DNA from: JBOFFC01 sp051648405
Lineage (GTDB): Bacteria; Planctomycetota; Planctomycetia; Pirellulales; Lacipirellulaceae
Direction: 5' to 3'
NCBI GenBank assembly: GCA_051648405.1
Contig: JBOFFC010000159.1
Coordinates: 1-64,000 of the forward strand
DNA length: 64,000 nucleotides
In this document: in pieces, positions 18,436 through 27,383 of the stretch
How positions within the stretch are numbered: the first letter of the stretch is position 1
How the letters are laid out: the number at the start of each line of letters is the position of its first letter
The notes under the pieces: generated by a model
Told to the model about the DNA's origin: nothing
Seen by the model: the letters and a program-made list of their open reading frames with translations, nothing else
The model's database searches: none
Translations under genes and position numbers: made by a program

Positions 18436-19674
18436 CTACGCCCGCACGTAGACCCCGGCCCGGTCCATCCTCCAGGCGACGCACCACCACAGGACGATCC
18501 AGATCGCGGCCCACCCGAGCCCCGCACCGAGGGGCGACGACGTGGCGTGCGCAAGCCACGCCTGCGTGGCGGCGGCGATCGTGTCGCTCCCCCCGTCGGG
18601 GAGTGGCAATAGCCACTTCGTGAAGATCGTGTTGAACGACAGCTCAGCGCCGACGTACACGGCCAGCGGGTTCATCCCCACCACGCGCAGCGGCCACAGC
18701 GTGGTCCAGCGCTTGCGATCGACAACGCTCGCTATCGCGGCGAGCAAGATCGACCCGGTCCCGGCCGCGAGCGCGCAGTACGCGGGGCTGATCAGCCACT
18801 TGCTGAAGGGGACGGTCGCCGTTCCCCACAGCCCACCCCCTTCGGCGCGGTAGCCCCACCGCAGCGCGAACGCGACGAGGACCAGCCCCACGCCGACGAC
18901 CGCGACCCGCCGGAGGCGTCCCGCTTCAAGCGCCGTGGTCGCGAGCCCCCCGACGACGCCGATCGCCGCGAGGGGCAAGACCTGCTGCAGCATGCCGAGC
19001 CAACCGGCGAGCAGGTCGAACGTCGTTGGGACGGCGACGAACTCGCGGTTCAGCCACTGGTTCACCGCGTCGTGGTGGGCCCAGGTGCCGGGACCGACGG
19101 GGGCCCCATCGATCGGTCGCGGCTTGACGAACCCGGTTACCCACTCGTACGGCGCGAGCGCGAGCAGCGCCCATCTCCCGAGCCACGCCGCGGCGACCAG
19201 CGCGACCCGCCACGCGGCGCGCCAGCGCTCGGGGACGCGCTCGGTCGCGAGCCACACCGCAACGACCACGACGTACGACGCGCCGAGCAACTGCAAGATG
19301 TTCCAAGAGAGGAGCATCGACCACTGCAGCGGGCGCTCGTGCGCGAACGAGGCGACTGTCAGCAGCACGCCGAGCAGGTAGAGCACCGCGCCGCGACGCA
19401 GCGCGCCGGCGAGGATCGCCGCGGCGCTCCGGCCGCTGCCGCGCCCGCCGCGCAGCGACAGAGGGACGGCTGCGCCGGCGATGAACACGAACCACGGGAA
19501 CACTAGGTCCGCAAGCGTCACCCCCTGCGCCGGGTCGTTCCACTCGACGTGGAAGAACTGCCGCGGGAACACGTCGCGGTTCCACGTCATGTTGACGAGC
19601 AGCATGAGCAGCACGACCAGCCCACGCATCGCGTCGAGCGAAAGCAGCCGAGGCCGTGGCGGGGTGGCTTCCAT
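18436..19674 (-). CDS. HGSNAT/NagX-like membrane acyltransferase (DUF5009 type)
   Basis: This 412-residue polytopic membrane protein begins with the signature RLLSLDAMRGLVVLLMLLVN, typical of heparan-alpha-glucosaminide acetyltransferase-like proteins. DLVFPWFVFIAGAAVPLSL follows, in the position of the conserved DLxFPxFLFxxGxS motif. About ten helices are predicted. Such proteins transfer acetyl groups from the cytoplasmic side onto amino sugars across the membrane. The substrate here is unknown; cell-envelope sugars are plausible. The ATG at 19674 is chosen because the longer frame runs through a palindromic repeat upstream. Confidence 0.83.
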   Translation of the reverse strand: MEATPPRPRLLSLDAMRGLVVLLMLLVNMTWNRDVFPRQFFHVEWNDPAQGVTLADLVFPWFVFIAGAAVPLSLRGGRGSGRSAAAILAGALRRGAVLYLLGVLLTVASFAHERPLQWSMLLSWNILQLLGASYVVVVAVWLATERVPERWRAAWRVALVAAAWLGRWALLALAPYEWVTGFVKPRPIDGAPVGPGTWAHHDAVNQWLNREFVAVPTTFDLLAGWLGMLQQVLPLAAIGVVGGLATTALEAGRLRRVAVVGVGLVLVAFALRWGYRAEGGGLWGTATVPFSKWLISPAYCALAAGTGSILLAAIASVVDRKRWTTLWPLRVVGMNPLAVYVGAELSFNTIFTKWLLPLPDGGSDTIAAATQAWLAHATSSPLGAGLGWAAIWIVLWWCVAWRMDRAGVYVRA

Positions 19675-19703
19675 TGCAACGTTCTCGCAAAGGCGCCAAG
19701 GAA

Positions 19704-19795
19704 GGCGAGCCGGCGACGTCAGTCGCCGGAGGGATTGCGAGGGGTGAAGTCTCTCGGCGGCGAACGACTCCGATGACTCACGTCGCCGGCTCGCC
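19704..19795. repeat. Dispersed palindromic repeat, copy 1
   Basis: A 92-bp element bounded by GGCGAGCCGGCGACG and its perfect inverse CGTCGCCGGCTCGCC. The interior carries GTCGCCGGAGGGATTG. It matches the 91-bp element at 39063-39153 in its ends, length and an internal CGGAG-GATTG block. It lies in the gap between two divergent genes. Confidence 0.75.
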
Positions 19796-19857
19796 AAACG
19801 CTTCACCCCCCGAAACCCGTCTAGGCCGATTCGCGGGCGGTCCCGATAATCCGCCAC

Positions 19858-21159
19858 ATGAACGACCCGCACAAGGCCGAGAGCCTCCCGCCGCTGCTCA
19901 AAGACCGCGCTTTCTGGGGGATGAGCGTCACGCAGTTCCTGGGTGCCTTCAACGACAACCTCTTCAAACAACTGCTGCTGCTGCTCGCCACGCCGACCGC
20001 CGCGCAGCTAGCCGCCGCCAAGCTGCGGGGCGAGACCGTCGCGGACCGCCAGGGCCAAGTGATGATCGTTTTCGCGGGCTCGATCCTGCTGTGTTCCGGC
20101 TTTGCCGGTTGGCTCGCCGACCGCGTCAGCAAGCGTTCGATCATCGTCGCCTGCAAGGGCGCCGAGGTGCTGATCATGCTGCTCGGCCTCGTCGGGTTCC
20201 TCAACTACGGGTCGGTCGGTCTCAACGGCATGTTGGTGGTCCTTGCTTTGATGGGGGTCCACACCGCGATGTTCGGCCCCCCCAAGTACGGAATCCTCCC
20301 CGAGATGATCCGCGAGCGCGACCTGCCACAGGCAAATGGCATCTTCCTGATGTTCACGTTCGTGGCGATCATCTTCGGCACCGTGCTCGCGGGAAAACTG
20401 GTGGCCGACGTTTCGACCATGTGGCAAGGATCGCTGGCGTGCATCGGCGTCGCGCTCGTGGGGGTCGTCACCGCGCTGCTGGTGCGTCCGACACGTCCCG
20501 CGAACCCGACGATGCCACTGCGGTTCTGGGACTTCCTAGCCCCTCCCGAGCTGCTGCGGATCGTTTGGCGCGACAAGGAACTGCTCGCCGCGCTGATCGT
20601 GACCAGCACGTTCTGGATGCTCGGCGGGATGGTCCAGCAGACCGTCAACGCGCTCGGCAAGACGCAGATGGGGCTCAACGACGGGAACACCAGCGTCCTC
20701 GCCGCGATGCTCGGCGTGGGAATCCCCGTCGGCTGCCTGCTCGGCGGGCGACTGTCAGCTGGGCGGATCGACCCGCGGGTCGTGCTCGGCGGCGCGGCCG
20801 GAGTCGTCGTCGGCTTGCTGCTGCTGTCGCTCCGCGGCGGCGAGCACCGCCACCTGCTCGGCTTCTGCGGCAGCATCCCCGCCCTGGTGCTCACTGGGAT
20901 CGCGACGGGGGCCTTCATCGTCCCAGTGCAGGTCTCGCTCCAGACGCTCCCTCCTGCCGAGGAGAAGGGACGCGTGATCGGCCTGATGAACCAGTGCAAC
21001 TGGGTCGGCATCCTGCTGGGGGCCGTGCTGTACGACAACGTGCTGCCGCTGCTCGAGCGAGCGGGCCAGCCGCGGAACACGATGTTCGCGGTGGCGGCGC
21101 TGATGATGCTGCCGGTGGTGCTGTTCTACCGGCCGAAGGCGCGCGACCTAGCGGGTTGA
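19858..21159 (+). CDS. MFS transporter, LplT-like
   Basis: This 433-residue protein of about 12 helices has the opening LKDRAFWGMSVTQFLGAFND typical of the lysophospholipid transporter LplT/MFS group, and the MFS loop motif as GWLADRVSKR near residue 82. LplT homologues flip lysophospholipids inward for re-acylation; the PlsC-like gene in the first region would be a logical partner but is 12 kb away. It may be a more general MFS transporter. The final 71 bp recur as a fragment downstream of the next gene. Confidence 0.8.
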   Translation: MNDPHKAESLPPLLKDRAFWGMSVTQFLGAFNDNLFKQLLLLLATPTAAQLAAAKLRGETVADRQGQVMIVFAGSILLCSGFAGWLADRVSKRSIIVACKGAEVLIMLLGLVGFLNYGSVGLNGMLVVLALMGVHTAMFGPPKYGILPEMIRERDLPQANGIFLMFTFVAIIFGTVLAGKLVADVSTMWQGSLACIGVALVGVVTALLVRPTRPANPTMPLRFWDFLAPPELLRIVWRDKELLAALIVTSTFWMLGGMVQQTVNALGKTQMGLNDGNTSVLAAMLGVGIPVGCLLGGRLSAGRIDPRVVLGGAAGVVVGLLLLSLRGGEHRHLLGFCGSIPALVLTGIATGAFIVPVQVSLQTLPPAEEKGRVIGLMNQCNWVGILLGAVLYDNVLPLLERAGQPRNTMFAVAALMMLPVVLFYRPKARDLAG

Positions 21160-21334
21160 CGCACCGCGACGCCACGCGGCCCAGCGCCGCCGAAGCGACC
21201 GGCGCCAGCGGTCGCTGGTTGGCCTTCCGGGGCGATCCGCCCCCTTGCTACAACCGCCGCGCGGCCCCGATCGCGAGGCGCCGGCTCCGCGTAGCCCGGC
21301 GAGACGGGGCCCGCGCCTGGGAGTCCCCCCTGCA

Positions 21335-22546
21335 ATGGCCATGCACGACGCGCGTCTCCCGTTCTTGGACGGGTTGCGGGGGATCGCCATTCTCGTGGTG
21401 TTCCTACACCACGCCCTCTACGACGCCTACGGTTACGTCGGTTTGCCGTGGGTTGGTCAGTGGCCGGGCCCCGCGACCGACGCCTCGTTCTACGCAGTCT
21501 TCCCGCTGACGTACGGGTTGTTCGGCGTCGCGCTGTTCTTCGTCATCAGTGGCTTTTGCATTCACAGCAGCTTCGAGTCGTCCGGCGACCGGAGTTGGCT
21601 GAAGTTCTTCCATCGCCGCTTCTTCCGCATCTACCCGCCGTACCTAGTGGCGATGCTCGTCTTCCTGTTCGCCAAGCCGCTGCTCGCGCCGAGGTGGGAC
21701 ACGCCAAACCGTGTGTACGACGTCGGGATGCACGTCGCCCTGACGCACAACCTCGACTGCCACACGTTCTTCGGCATCAACTCCTCGTTCTGGAGCATCG
21801 CCGTCGAAGCGCAGCTCTACGCCCTCTACCCACTGCTGGCGTGGATCGCCTACCGATGGGGTTGGGGCTGGTCGATCGCCGTCGCCGCGACGAGCGAAGT
21901 CGGCGTGCGGATCGGTTGGACGTTCTGGCGGCTGGCGGTCGAGGACACCCCCGAAGCGATCTTCTTGGCGCGGGGACTCGTGCCGTCGCCGTTCGCGTTC
22001 TGGCTGTGTTGGGCGCTCGGCGCCTACTTGGCCGAGTGCTGGCGCCGTGACCGCGAGACCCCCTTCGCCCGCTGGCCACTGACGGCCGTCCTCCTTGCGA
22101 CGCTCGCGACAACTCTTTGGAAGCCCGTATCCGAATTCAACTTCCTCGGCTACTCACTGGTAAGCGCCGTGCTGCTCGACCGATTCCTGAGCGGCCGGCT
22201 GCGGGCGCCGGAACGCGGCATCGCGGGGCTTGCGTGGTCGCACCTCGGGCTGCTGGGGGTGGTGAGCTACAGCTTCTACCTGCTGCACCAGCCCCTCGGT
22301 TCGACAGCCGTGTTTCAGGTCTCGAACCTGCTCGCCCCGGGGGGCGACATCCACCCCTACGCCAAGCTGGCGATCTCTGTGGCGATCTACCCGGCACTGC
22401 TGGGCCTGTCCTACGCGGCCTACCAGCTTGTGGAGCGCACGTCGGTTCGCGCGGGAGACGCCCTTTGGAGGGCATTAGCGAACCGCACCGCCGACCCGGC
22501 TGTTCCCGAGTCGCTGGCAGAAACAACGTCACGACGCGCCGCGTAG
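21335..22546 (+). CDS. Acyltransferase 3 family (OafA/YrhL type)
   Basis: This 403-residue polytopic protein starts MAMHDARLPFLDGLRGIAIL, the family hallmark LDGLRGxA, followed by the first-helix His pair in FLHHALYD. Later hallmarks are FFVISGFCI near residue 70, RRFFRIYPPYL near 92 and NSSFWSIAVEAQLY near 148. It probably O-acetylates a surface polysaccharide from a cytoplasmic acyl-CoA donor. It is flanked by the real end of the MFS gene and by a second copy of that end, which suggests that it entered here by a duplication or insertion event. The N-terminus is set at the ATG just before the hallmark motif. Confidence 0.86.
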   Translation: MAMHDARLPFLDGLRGIAILVVFLHHALYDAYGYVGLPWVGQWPGPATDASFYAVFPLTYGLFGVALFFVISGFCIHSSFESSGDRSWLKFFHRRFFRIYPPYLVAMLVFLFAKPLLAPRWDTPNRVYDVGMHVALTHNLDCHTFFGINSSFWSIAVEAQLYALYPLLAWIAYRWGWGWSIAVAATSEVGVRIGWTFWRLAVEDTPEAIFLARGLVPSPFAFWLCWALGAYLAECWRRDRETPFARWPLTAVLLATLATTLWKPVSEFNFLGYSLVSAVLLDRFLSGRLRAPERGIAGLAWSHLGLLGVVSYSFYLLHQPLGSTAVFQVSNLLAPGGDIHPYAKLAISVAIYPALLGLSYAAYQLVERTSVRAGDALWRALANRTADPAVPESLAETTSRRAA

Positions 22547-22563
22547 CGCATGCGCGACACGCG

Positions 22564-22634
22564 TTCGCGGTGGCGACGCTGCTGATGGCGCCGGTGGCGC
22601 TGTTCTACCGGCCGAAGGCGCGGGACCTGGCGGG
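22564..22634 (+). pseudogene. Fragment: duplicated 3' end of the MFS transporter gene
   Basis: These 71 bp differ from positions 21085-21155 at seven sites and encode FAVATLLMAPVALFYRPKAR then DLAG, against the true C-terminus FAVAALMMLPVVLFYRPKAR then DLAG. No other part of the transporter is present here. It marks the right border of the acyltransferase gene. Confidence 0.85.
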
Positions 22635-22720
22635 GATGGGGGCAAGTGTGGAACCCTGCCCGGCGAGCGTTAGAATGGGGGGCAGAGTCTCTCGGTCCTG
22701 CGAGAATCCCTCGGGATGCC

Positions 22721-22954
22721 ATGAATCACATGACCCGCATCACCACCGATCCCGCCGTCATGGGGGGAAAGCCGTGCGTCCGTGGGTTGCGAGTGACCGT
22801 GGCGACGGTCTTGGGGCTTCTGGCCACGGGAAAGACGCACCAGGAAGTGCTGGCGGCCTATCCCTATCTGACTGCGGACGACATCGAGGCGTGCCTCTCG
22901 TACGCCGCCTGGCGTCGGGAGGAGCGTGAGGAGCCGCTGCTCCTCGCGCCATGA
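22721..22954 (+). CDS. DUF433 antitoxin
   Basis: This 77-residue protein with the DUF433 pattern ITTDPAVMGGKPCVRGLRV, then TVATVLGLLATGKTHQEVLA and YPYLTADDIEACLSYAA, is a small HTH-like antitoxin usually paired with a DUF5615 PIN-like toxin. It should bind the toxin and autoregulate. The stop overlaps the start of the toxin reading frame by ATGA, the usual coupling of these pairs. The partner here is broken, so this antitoxin is probably a relic or protects against a related toxin elsewhere. Two ATGs (22721 and 22730) are possible starts. Confidence 0.87.
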   Translation: MNHMTRITTDPAVMGGKPCVRGLRVTVATVLGLLATGKTHQEVLAAYPYLTADDIEACLSYAAWRREEREEPLLLAP

Positions 22955-23330
22955 GCGTTCGACTTCTGCTCGACGTGAACCTGTCGCCAAACTGGGTATC
23001 TTACCTCTAATCGAACGGGGTCGAGTCAGTCCACTGGTCCGCGGTCGGAGAGCTCGACGCCCCCGACACCGCCGTCATGGAACGGGCTCGCAGCAACGGT
23101 CGCGTTGTCGTTTAACGCACAACCTCGATTTCGGGGCGATGCTGGCCCTCTCGGGAGCGAGCGGCCCGAGCGTGATCCAGCTCCGCGGGAGAAATGTGCT
23201 TCCCGGCGATGTCGGCAGCATCATCCTTGGCGCCTTGAGTCGGTACGACGATGAACTCGCCGCCGGAGCGCTGGTCGTGGTCAACGTGGCGACTCTGCGG
23301 GTGCGGGTCTTGCCGCTGAGCCAACGATGA
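22951..23330 (+). pseudogene. Disrupted DUF5615 PIN-like toxin
   Basis: The reading begins MSVRLLLDVNLSPNWVSYL, the start of a Mut7-C/PIN-like toxin with its acidic DxNL motif, but a TAA stop follows at 23008. The same frame resumes SNGVESVHWSAVGELDAPDT until a second TAA at 23113, where one base has been lost within what should read VVLTHNLDFG. The next frame then gives LTHNLDFGAMLALSGASGPS through to the normal C-terminus. Two independent lesions make a functional nuclease unlikely. Conserved acidic residues are otherwise kept, so the damage looks recent. Confidence 0.85.
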
Positions 23331-23338
23331 CCCGCGAC

Positions 23339-23659
23339 TCACGCGTCCAAAAACGAGCAGACGTAATCCGTCAGCTCGTGGACGCGCAACTGGAACCGGG
23401 CGTCGCCGGCGACGTTGAACGACTCGCCGCCGACGATCGTCCGCCACTCCCCCTCGCCCGGCAGCAGCACGTCGAGTCGCCCACGGGTGATCTCCATCAG
23501 CTCGGGTTTGCCGGTGCCGAACTCGTACTCGCCGGGGAGCATCACGCCGAGCGTCTTCTCCGACCCGTCGGCGAAGCGAAGCTTGCGGCTGGTGACCTTG
23601 CCGTCGAAGTAAACGTTCGCCGCGACGAACACGGTGACGTTGTCGAACTGCGTGGGCAT
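23339..23659 (-). CDS. ppnP: Pyrimidine/purine nucleoside phosphorylase
   Basis: This 106-residue single-domain cupin has the PpnP (DUF1255, formerly YaiE) pattern: ANVYFDGKVTSRKLRFADGS, KTLGVMLPGEYEFGT, and the C-terminal GESFNVAGDARFQLRV. The family phosphorolyses several nucleosides to base and ribose-1-phosphate in the cytoplasm. Length equals the usual 95-106 residues and it aligns along its whole length. It is a stand-alone gene, close to but probably independent of the HMA lipoprotein gene. Confidence 0.92.
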   Translation of the reverse strand: MPTQFDNVTVFVAANVYFDGKVTSRKLRFADGSEKTLGVMLPGEYEFGTGKPELMEITRGRLDVLLPGEGEWRTIVGGESFNVAGDARFQLRVHELTDYVCSFLDA

Positions 23660-23720
23660 GGGAGAGGGCCTCGTAGCGTTATGGGGGCGTGGGTGGCGAT
23701 TGGCCGTTGGCTGTCGGCTC

Positions 23721-24185
23721 TCAGCTTTCGGTCTTCGGGGCCTTCTCTTGGGCGGTCGGTTCGTTCACGGCCGGTTCGTTCATGGCCGGTTCTTCCACGA
23801 CTGGTTGAGCGGCTTCGGCGTGCAGTGCGGTCCCCGCGAACTCCGCGGCGACGAGCGCCGCGACAGCCTTCTCGGCGTCGAACAGCGCTTCATCGACGGC
23901 GACGGTCGCGAGCTTCGTCTCGACATCGACCTTCACATCGACCACCCCCGGCTGCGCGGCGAGCGTCTCACGCACCTTGGGGGCGCACATGTGCTCGCAC
24001 ACCATGTCGGGGACGTCGAACGCCACCGTCGGGGCCCCCGCCGAGTTGAACGCCGCGGGCTGGACGGCCTCACCGACGATCGTTCGCGAGGCTCCCGGAT
24101 CGGCCGACCCCAGGGAGACGGGCGCCTCGCCGCAACCGAGGGCGACGCACATGACGGCGAGCAAGCAGAGCGGTCGGATTCGCAT
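23721..24185 (-). CDS. Heavy-metal-associated (HMA) domain lipoprotein
   Basis: This 154-residue protein begins MRIRPLCLLAVMCVALGCGE, a lipoprotein signal with Cys18 as the probable lipidation site. An HMA-like beta-alpha-beta-beta-alpha-beta domain follows at about residues 54-118, with the altered metal motif MVCEHMC (C-x3-C instead of C-x2-C). A Glu/Pro-rich tail of about 30 residues ends the protein. It probably binds a soft metal such as copper at the periplasmic side of a membrane, or is an HMA-fold protein of another role given the longer Cys spacing. No metal transporter is adjacent. Confidence 0.75.
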   Translation of the reverse strand: MRIRPLCLLAVMCVALGCGEAPVSLGSADPGASRTIVGEAVQPAAFNSAGAPTVAFDVPDMVCEHMCAPKVRETLAAQPGVVDVKVDVETKLATVAVDEALFDAEKAVAALVAAEFAGTALHAEAAQPVVEEPAMNEPAVNEPTAQEKAPKTES

Positions 24186-24318
24186 GGGGGAGCTCCTTGG
24201 ACGGGGCGCAGTGGTCGGGGGAAGTAAGGCTGCGGCAGAGCCCCACTCTACCAAGCAGCGTTGCCACGTATCCAGACGCCGACTGACACCTTCAGAAGCA
24301 TCGCACCAGAGCGCCTAC

Positions 24319-25551
24319 CTAGCGGGTCGCGGACAAGGCTGTCGAGCCGACCAAGAACGCGTTCGTCCGTGGCCGCGCCACCGCGTTCCGCGCGTGGTCG
24401 CGCTTCGTGTACTCGACGGCGGCAGCCATGGTGCTCGGCAGGTCCCGCGCCGTGGGTTTGCGCCGTTTGGGGCCTTCGAGCGCTTCGGCGATCGTTTGTC
24501 CGAGGGCACGCCCGAACACGGCTGGGACCGCGTTGCCGACTTGCCGGAAGCGGCTCGCGCGGGCGCCGAGGAACTCCCACTCGTCGGGGAAGCCTTGGAG
24601 CGCTGCGCACTCGCCGAGCGTCAAACGCCTCAGTCGCCCGGCGGAGTCGCGGACCCAGTCCTGCGAGGCGGTCGCCGTCACGGTGCGGGCCGGTTGCGAG
24701 CGGTCGGCGACGAACGTCCCTTGGCGGTAGCCCCAGTGCCCACCGGGGCGCGTCGGCTCGGGGCGGCCGGGGCTCTTCACGCCGCTCCCCTCGGGAACGT
24801 CGCGTAAGAGCTCGGCGAGCGCCTCGCTAGGGCGTTCGCAGTCCTCGGGCCGCGGCTTGGGTCGCGACTTGAGGAACTCGCCGAGCGTGACCCACGGTTT
24901 GGTCCCGCCGAACAAGTCACTCATCGCGACCTTGGCGTGCGTCGGCGGCGGAAACGCGGGGGCATCGACGTCGCGGGTCCCGATCATGAACAGCCGGACC
25001 CGTCGCTGAGGCGCCCCGAAGTCGCCCGCGTTGAGCACCGCGAACGAGGTCGCGTAGCCGATCGCGTGGAACGCCGCACGGATCTGCGCGACCACGTCGC
25101 CCGGTTCGCCCGACTCGCCGCGCGCGGTCACCAGGCCGCGGACGTTCTCGAACAGGATCGCCCGCGGGCGGAGCCCCTCGGCGATGCGCACGAAGTGCTC
25201 GAACAGCCTGCCGCGGGTCTCGAACACGCCGAGCTGCTTGCCGCTGGAGCTGAACGGCTGGCAGGGGGGCCCTCCCACGAGCAGGTCAATCGGTAACCGC
25301 GACCCGGGCCTGAGCTGGTCGGCGGACAACTCCGCCACGTCTTCCCGCACCACCTGCGCGCCGTCGAGGAAGGTGGCGCAACTCCCTTCGACGGCAACGC
25401 CGCGCGCTTGGTTGTGCAGCAACGTCCGCACGCAGTCCGCGTCGAAGTCGGTCGCGGCCACCGTTCGCCAGCCGGCCTGCTCGAGACCGAGGTCCAGACC
25501 CCCCGCTCCGCTGAACAACGAGACGACGGTCCGGCGCCGAGCTTCGGTCAC
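24319..25551 (-). CDS. DNA (cytosine-5-)-methyltransferase
   Basis: This 410-residue C5-methylase has its motifs in order: I VVSLFSGAGGLDLGLEQAG, IV GGPPCQPFSSSGKQ with the catalytic Cys, VI ILFENVRGL, VIII QRRVRLFMIG, a target-recognition region at about residues 220-300, and X RQVGNAVPAV. About 50 basic residues follow motif X. It methylates cytosine at the 5 position in a specific duplex sequence that cannot be predicted here. No restriction endonuclease or very-short-patch repair gene is adjacent (ppnP, an HMA lipoprotein and thiC surround it), so it may be an orphan methylase. Confidence 0.92.
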   Translation of the reverse strand: MTEARRRTVVSLFSGAGGLDLGLEQAGWRTVAATDFDADCVRTLLHNQARGVAVEGSCATFLDGAQVVREDVAELSADQLRPGSRLPIDLLVGGPPCQPFSSSGKQLGVFETRGRLFEHFVRIAEGLRPRAILFENVRGLVTARGESGEPGDVVAQIRAAFHAIGYATSFAVLNAGDFGAPQRRVRLFMIGTRDVDAPAFPPPTHAKVAMSDLFGGTKPWVTLGEFLKSRPKPRPEDCERPSEALAELLRDVPEGSGVKSPGRPEPTRPGGHWGYRQGTFVADRSQPARTVTATASQDWVRDSAGRLRRLTLGECAALQGFPDEWEFLGARASRFRQVGNAVPAVFGRALGQTIAEALEGPKRRKPTARDLPSTMAAAVEYTKRDHARNAVARPRTNAFLVGSTALSATR

Positions 25552-25591
25552 GCTTCGTCCCTCCTCCGTGCGAGATGAGCTCCGCTGCCGC

Positions 25592-26932
25592 CTACTCGGC
25601 GACCGCCAGTTCGACCAGCTCTTGGTTCTCGGCCATCTTGCGGATGTCCTGCGTGATCTTCATCGAGCAGTACTTCGGCCCGCACATGCTGCAGAAGTGG
25701 GCGCTCTTGAACGTGTCCTGCGGCAGCGTCTCGTCGTGGTAGCGGCGGGCCGTTTCGGGGTCGAGCGACAGGCGGAACTGCTCGTTCCAGTCGAACTCGA
25801 AGCGGGCCTTCGACAGCGCGTCGTCGCGGTCCTGGGCGCCGGGGCGCTTGCGGGCCACGTCGGCGGCGTGGGCGGCGATCTTGTAGGCGACCATCCCCTG
25901 CTTGACGTCTTCCTTCTCGGGGAGTCCCAGGTGCTCCTTCGGCGTGACGTAGCAGAGCATCGCCGCGCCGTACCAGCCGGCGAGCGCCGCGCCGATGCTG
26001 CTGGTCATGTGGTCGTAGCCGGGGGCGATGTCGGTCACCAGCGGGCCCAGGACGTAGAACGGCGCGCCGTCGCAGACTTCGATTTGGCGCTCGACGTTCA
26101 TCTGAATCTGGTCCATGGGGACGTGCCCCGGGCCCTCGACCATCACCTGCGTGCCGCGCGCGCGGCCGCGGTGAGTGAGCTCACCCAGCACGTCGAGCTC
26201 GGCAAACTGCGCGGCGTCACTGGCGTCGGCGATCGAACCCGGCCGCAGGCCGTCGCCGAGGCTCCAAGTGACGTCGTACTGACGCATGAGGTCGCAAAGG
26301 TCGTCGAACGCCTCGTAGAGCGGGTTCTGCTTGCGGTGCGTCATCATCCACTTGGCGACCAGCGACCCGCCGCGGCTGACGATCCCGGTGACGCGCTTGG
26401 TCGTAAGACCAAGGTGCTCGAGCTTCACGCCGCAGTGGATCGTCATGTAATCGACCCCCTGCTTCGCCTGGTGCTCGACCATGTCGAGGAACGTCTGCTT
26501 GGTCATGTCCTCGATATTGCCGCCGAGCTCCTCCAGCATCTGGTAGATGGGCACGGTGCCTATCGGGACCGGCGACGCGGCGATGATCGCCTTGCGGATG
26601 CCGTCGATGTTCTTGCCGGTCGAGAGGTCCATCACCGTGTCGGCGCCGAAGTGGACCGCCGTGTGGAGCTTCTCGACCTCGCCCGCCTCGTCGCTGGTGA
26701 CGGCCGAGTTTCCGATGTTGGCGTTCACCTTGCACTTGGCGGCGATGCCGATCGCCATCGGCTCGAGGCGCCCCGCCAGGTGCACCGTGTTCGCCGGGAT
26801 CACCATCCGGCCACGGGCCACCTCGTCGCGGATCGTCTCCGGGGACAGCCGCTCGCGCTCGGCGACGAACGTCGTCTCCGGGGTGATTTCGCCCGCGCGG
26901 GCCCGCTCGAGCTGAGTGGTCGGGGTCGGCAT
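25592..26932 (-). CDS. thiC: Phosphomethylpyrimidine synthase
   Basis: This 446-residue radical-SAM enzyme converts aminoimidazole ribotide to hydroxymethylpyrimidine phosphate for thiamine synthesis. The C-terminal 4Fe-4S motif is CSMCGPKYCSM (C-x2-C-x4-C) near residues 414-424. Core blocks include NANIGNSAVTSDEAGEVEKL and MVEGPGHVPMDQIQMNVE. The ATG at 26932 gives MPTPTTQLERARAGEITPE, the usual short form; 23 more residues are possible upstream but look unrelated. No other thiamine gene is next to it, and no THI-box is visible in the leader. Confidence 0.95.
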   Translation of the reverse strand: MPTPTTQLERARAGEITPETTFVAERERLSPETIRDEVARGRMVIPANTVHLAGRLEPMAIGIAAKCKVNANIGNSAVTSDEAGEVEKLHTAVHFGADTVMDLSTGKNIDGIRKAIIAASPVPIGTVPIYQMLEELGGNIEDMTKQTFLDMVEHQAKQGVDYMTIHCGVKLEHLGLTTKRVTGIVSRGGSLVAKWMMTHRKQNPLYEAFDDLCDLMRQYDVTWSLGDGLRPGSIADASDAAQFAELDVLGELTHRGRARGTQVMVEGPGHVPMDQIQMNVERQIEVCDGAPFYVLGPLVTDIAPGYDHMTSSIGAALAGWYGAAMLCYVTPKEHLGLPEKEDVKQGMVAYKIAAHAADVARKRPGAQDRDDALSKARFEFDWNEQFRLSLDPETARRYHDETLPQDTFKSAHFCSMCGPKYCSMKITQDIRKMAENQELVELAVAE

Positions 26933-27383
26933 CGCAGCGACGCTTTCTTCAAGGCTAGGAGGGATGCCCGTGCGGGCATGCGAAACGCGTTTGCGAGCCA
27001 CCGGTGGCGGACGTCGGCCCCGTCAACCGGCAGAGGTCCACACCCGACTCGCGGCCGCAAACCCTTTCCAATACGGGACTTTGAGACGCGCGTGCCGAGA
27101 GTTGCAATCGTACCGGGGTGGGAGTCACTGTCAACGCGACTGCCCCGAGCGAGCGGCCGCCAGGCGCCTTCAGAAAAACCGGTCGTCGCGCCGCTGGTTC
27201 ACTCGGACTGTCCCTCGCAACCCAACCGCCGATCGCCCCCTCAGCGGACATTCTTCCCCGCCCGGCAACCGCTTGATTGCGACGCGGGAGTGTTCCGCCT
27301 ACGCTGAGTGGGTGATTGGGGGCTGCGGAAAGGCGCCGCGCTCCGATCGCCGGAACAGGACATCTGACTCGAAGGGGGTTTGC
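26933..27383. other. Divergent intergenic region
   Basis: This separates thiC (leftward) from the PEP-CTERM gene (rightward). I looked for the conserved TPP riboswitch core on the thiC strand and did not find it. On the right side GAAGGGGG precedes the GTG start at 27384 by a suitable distance. Confidence 0.5.

Noticed and set aside
26933..27383. TPP riboswitch upstream of thiC
   Set aside because: The conserved CTGAGA and ACCTGAT-type cores were not found on the thiC strand; the region shows only short GC-rich hairpins.
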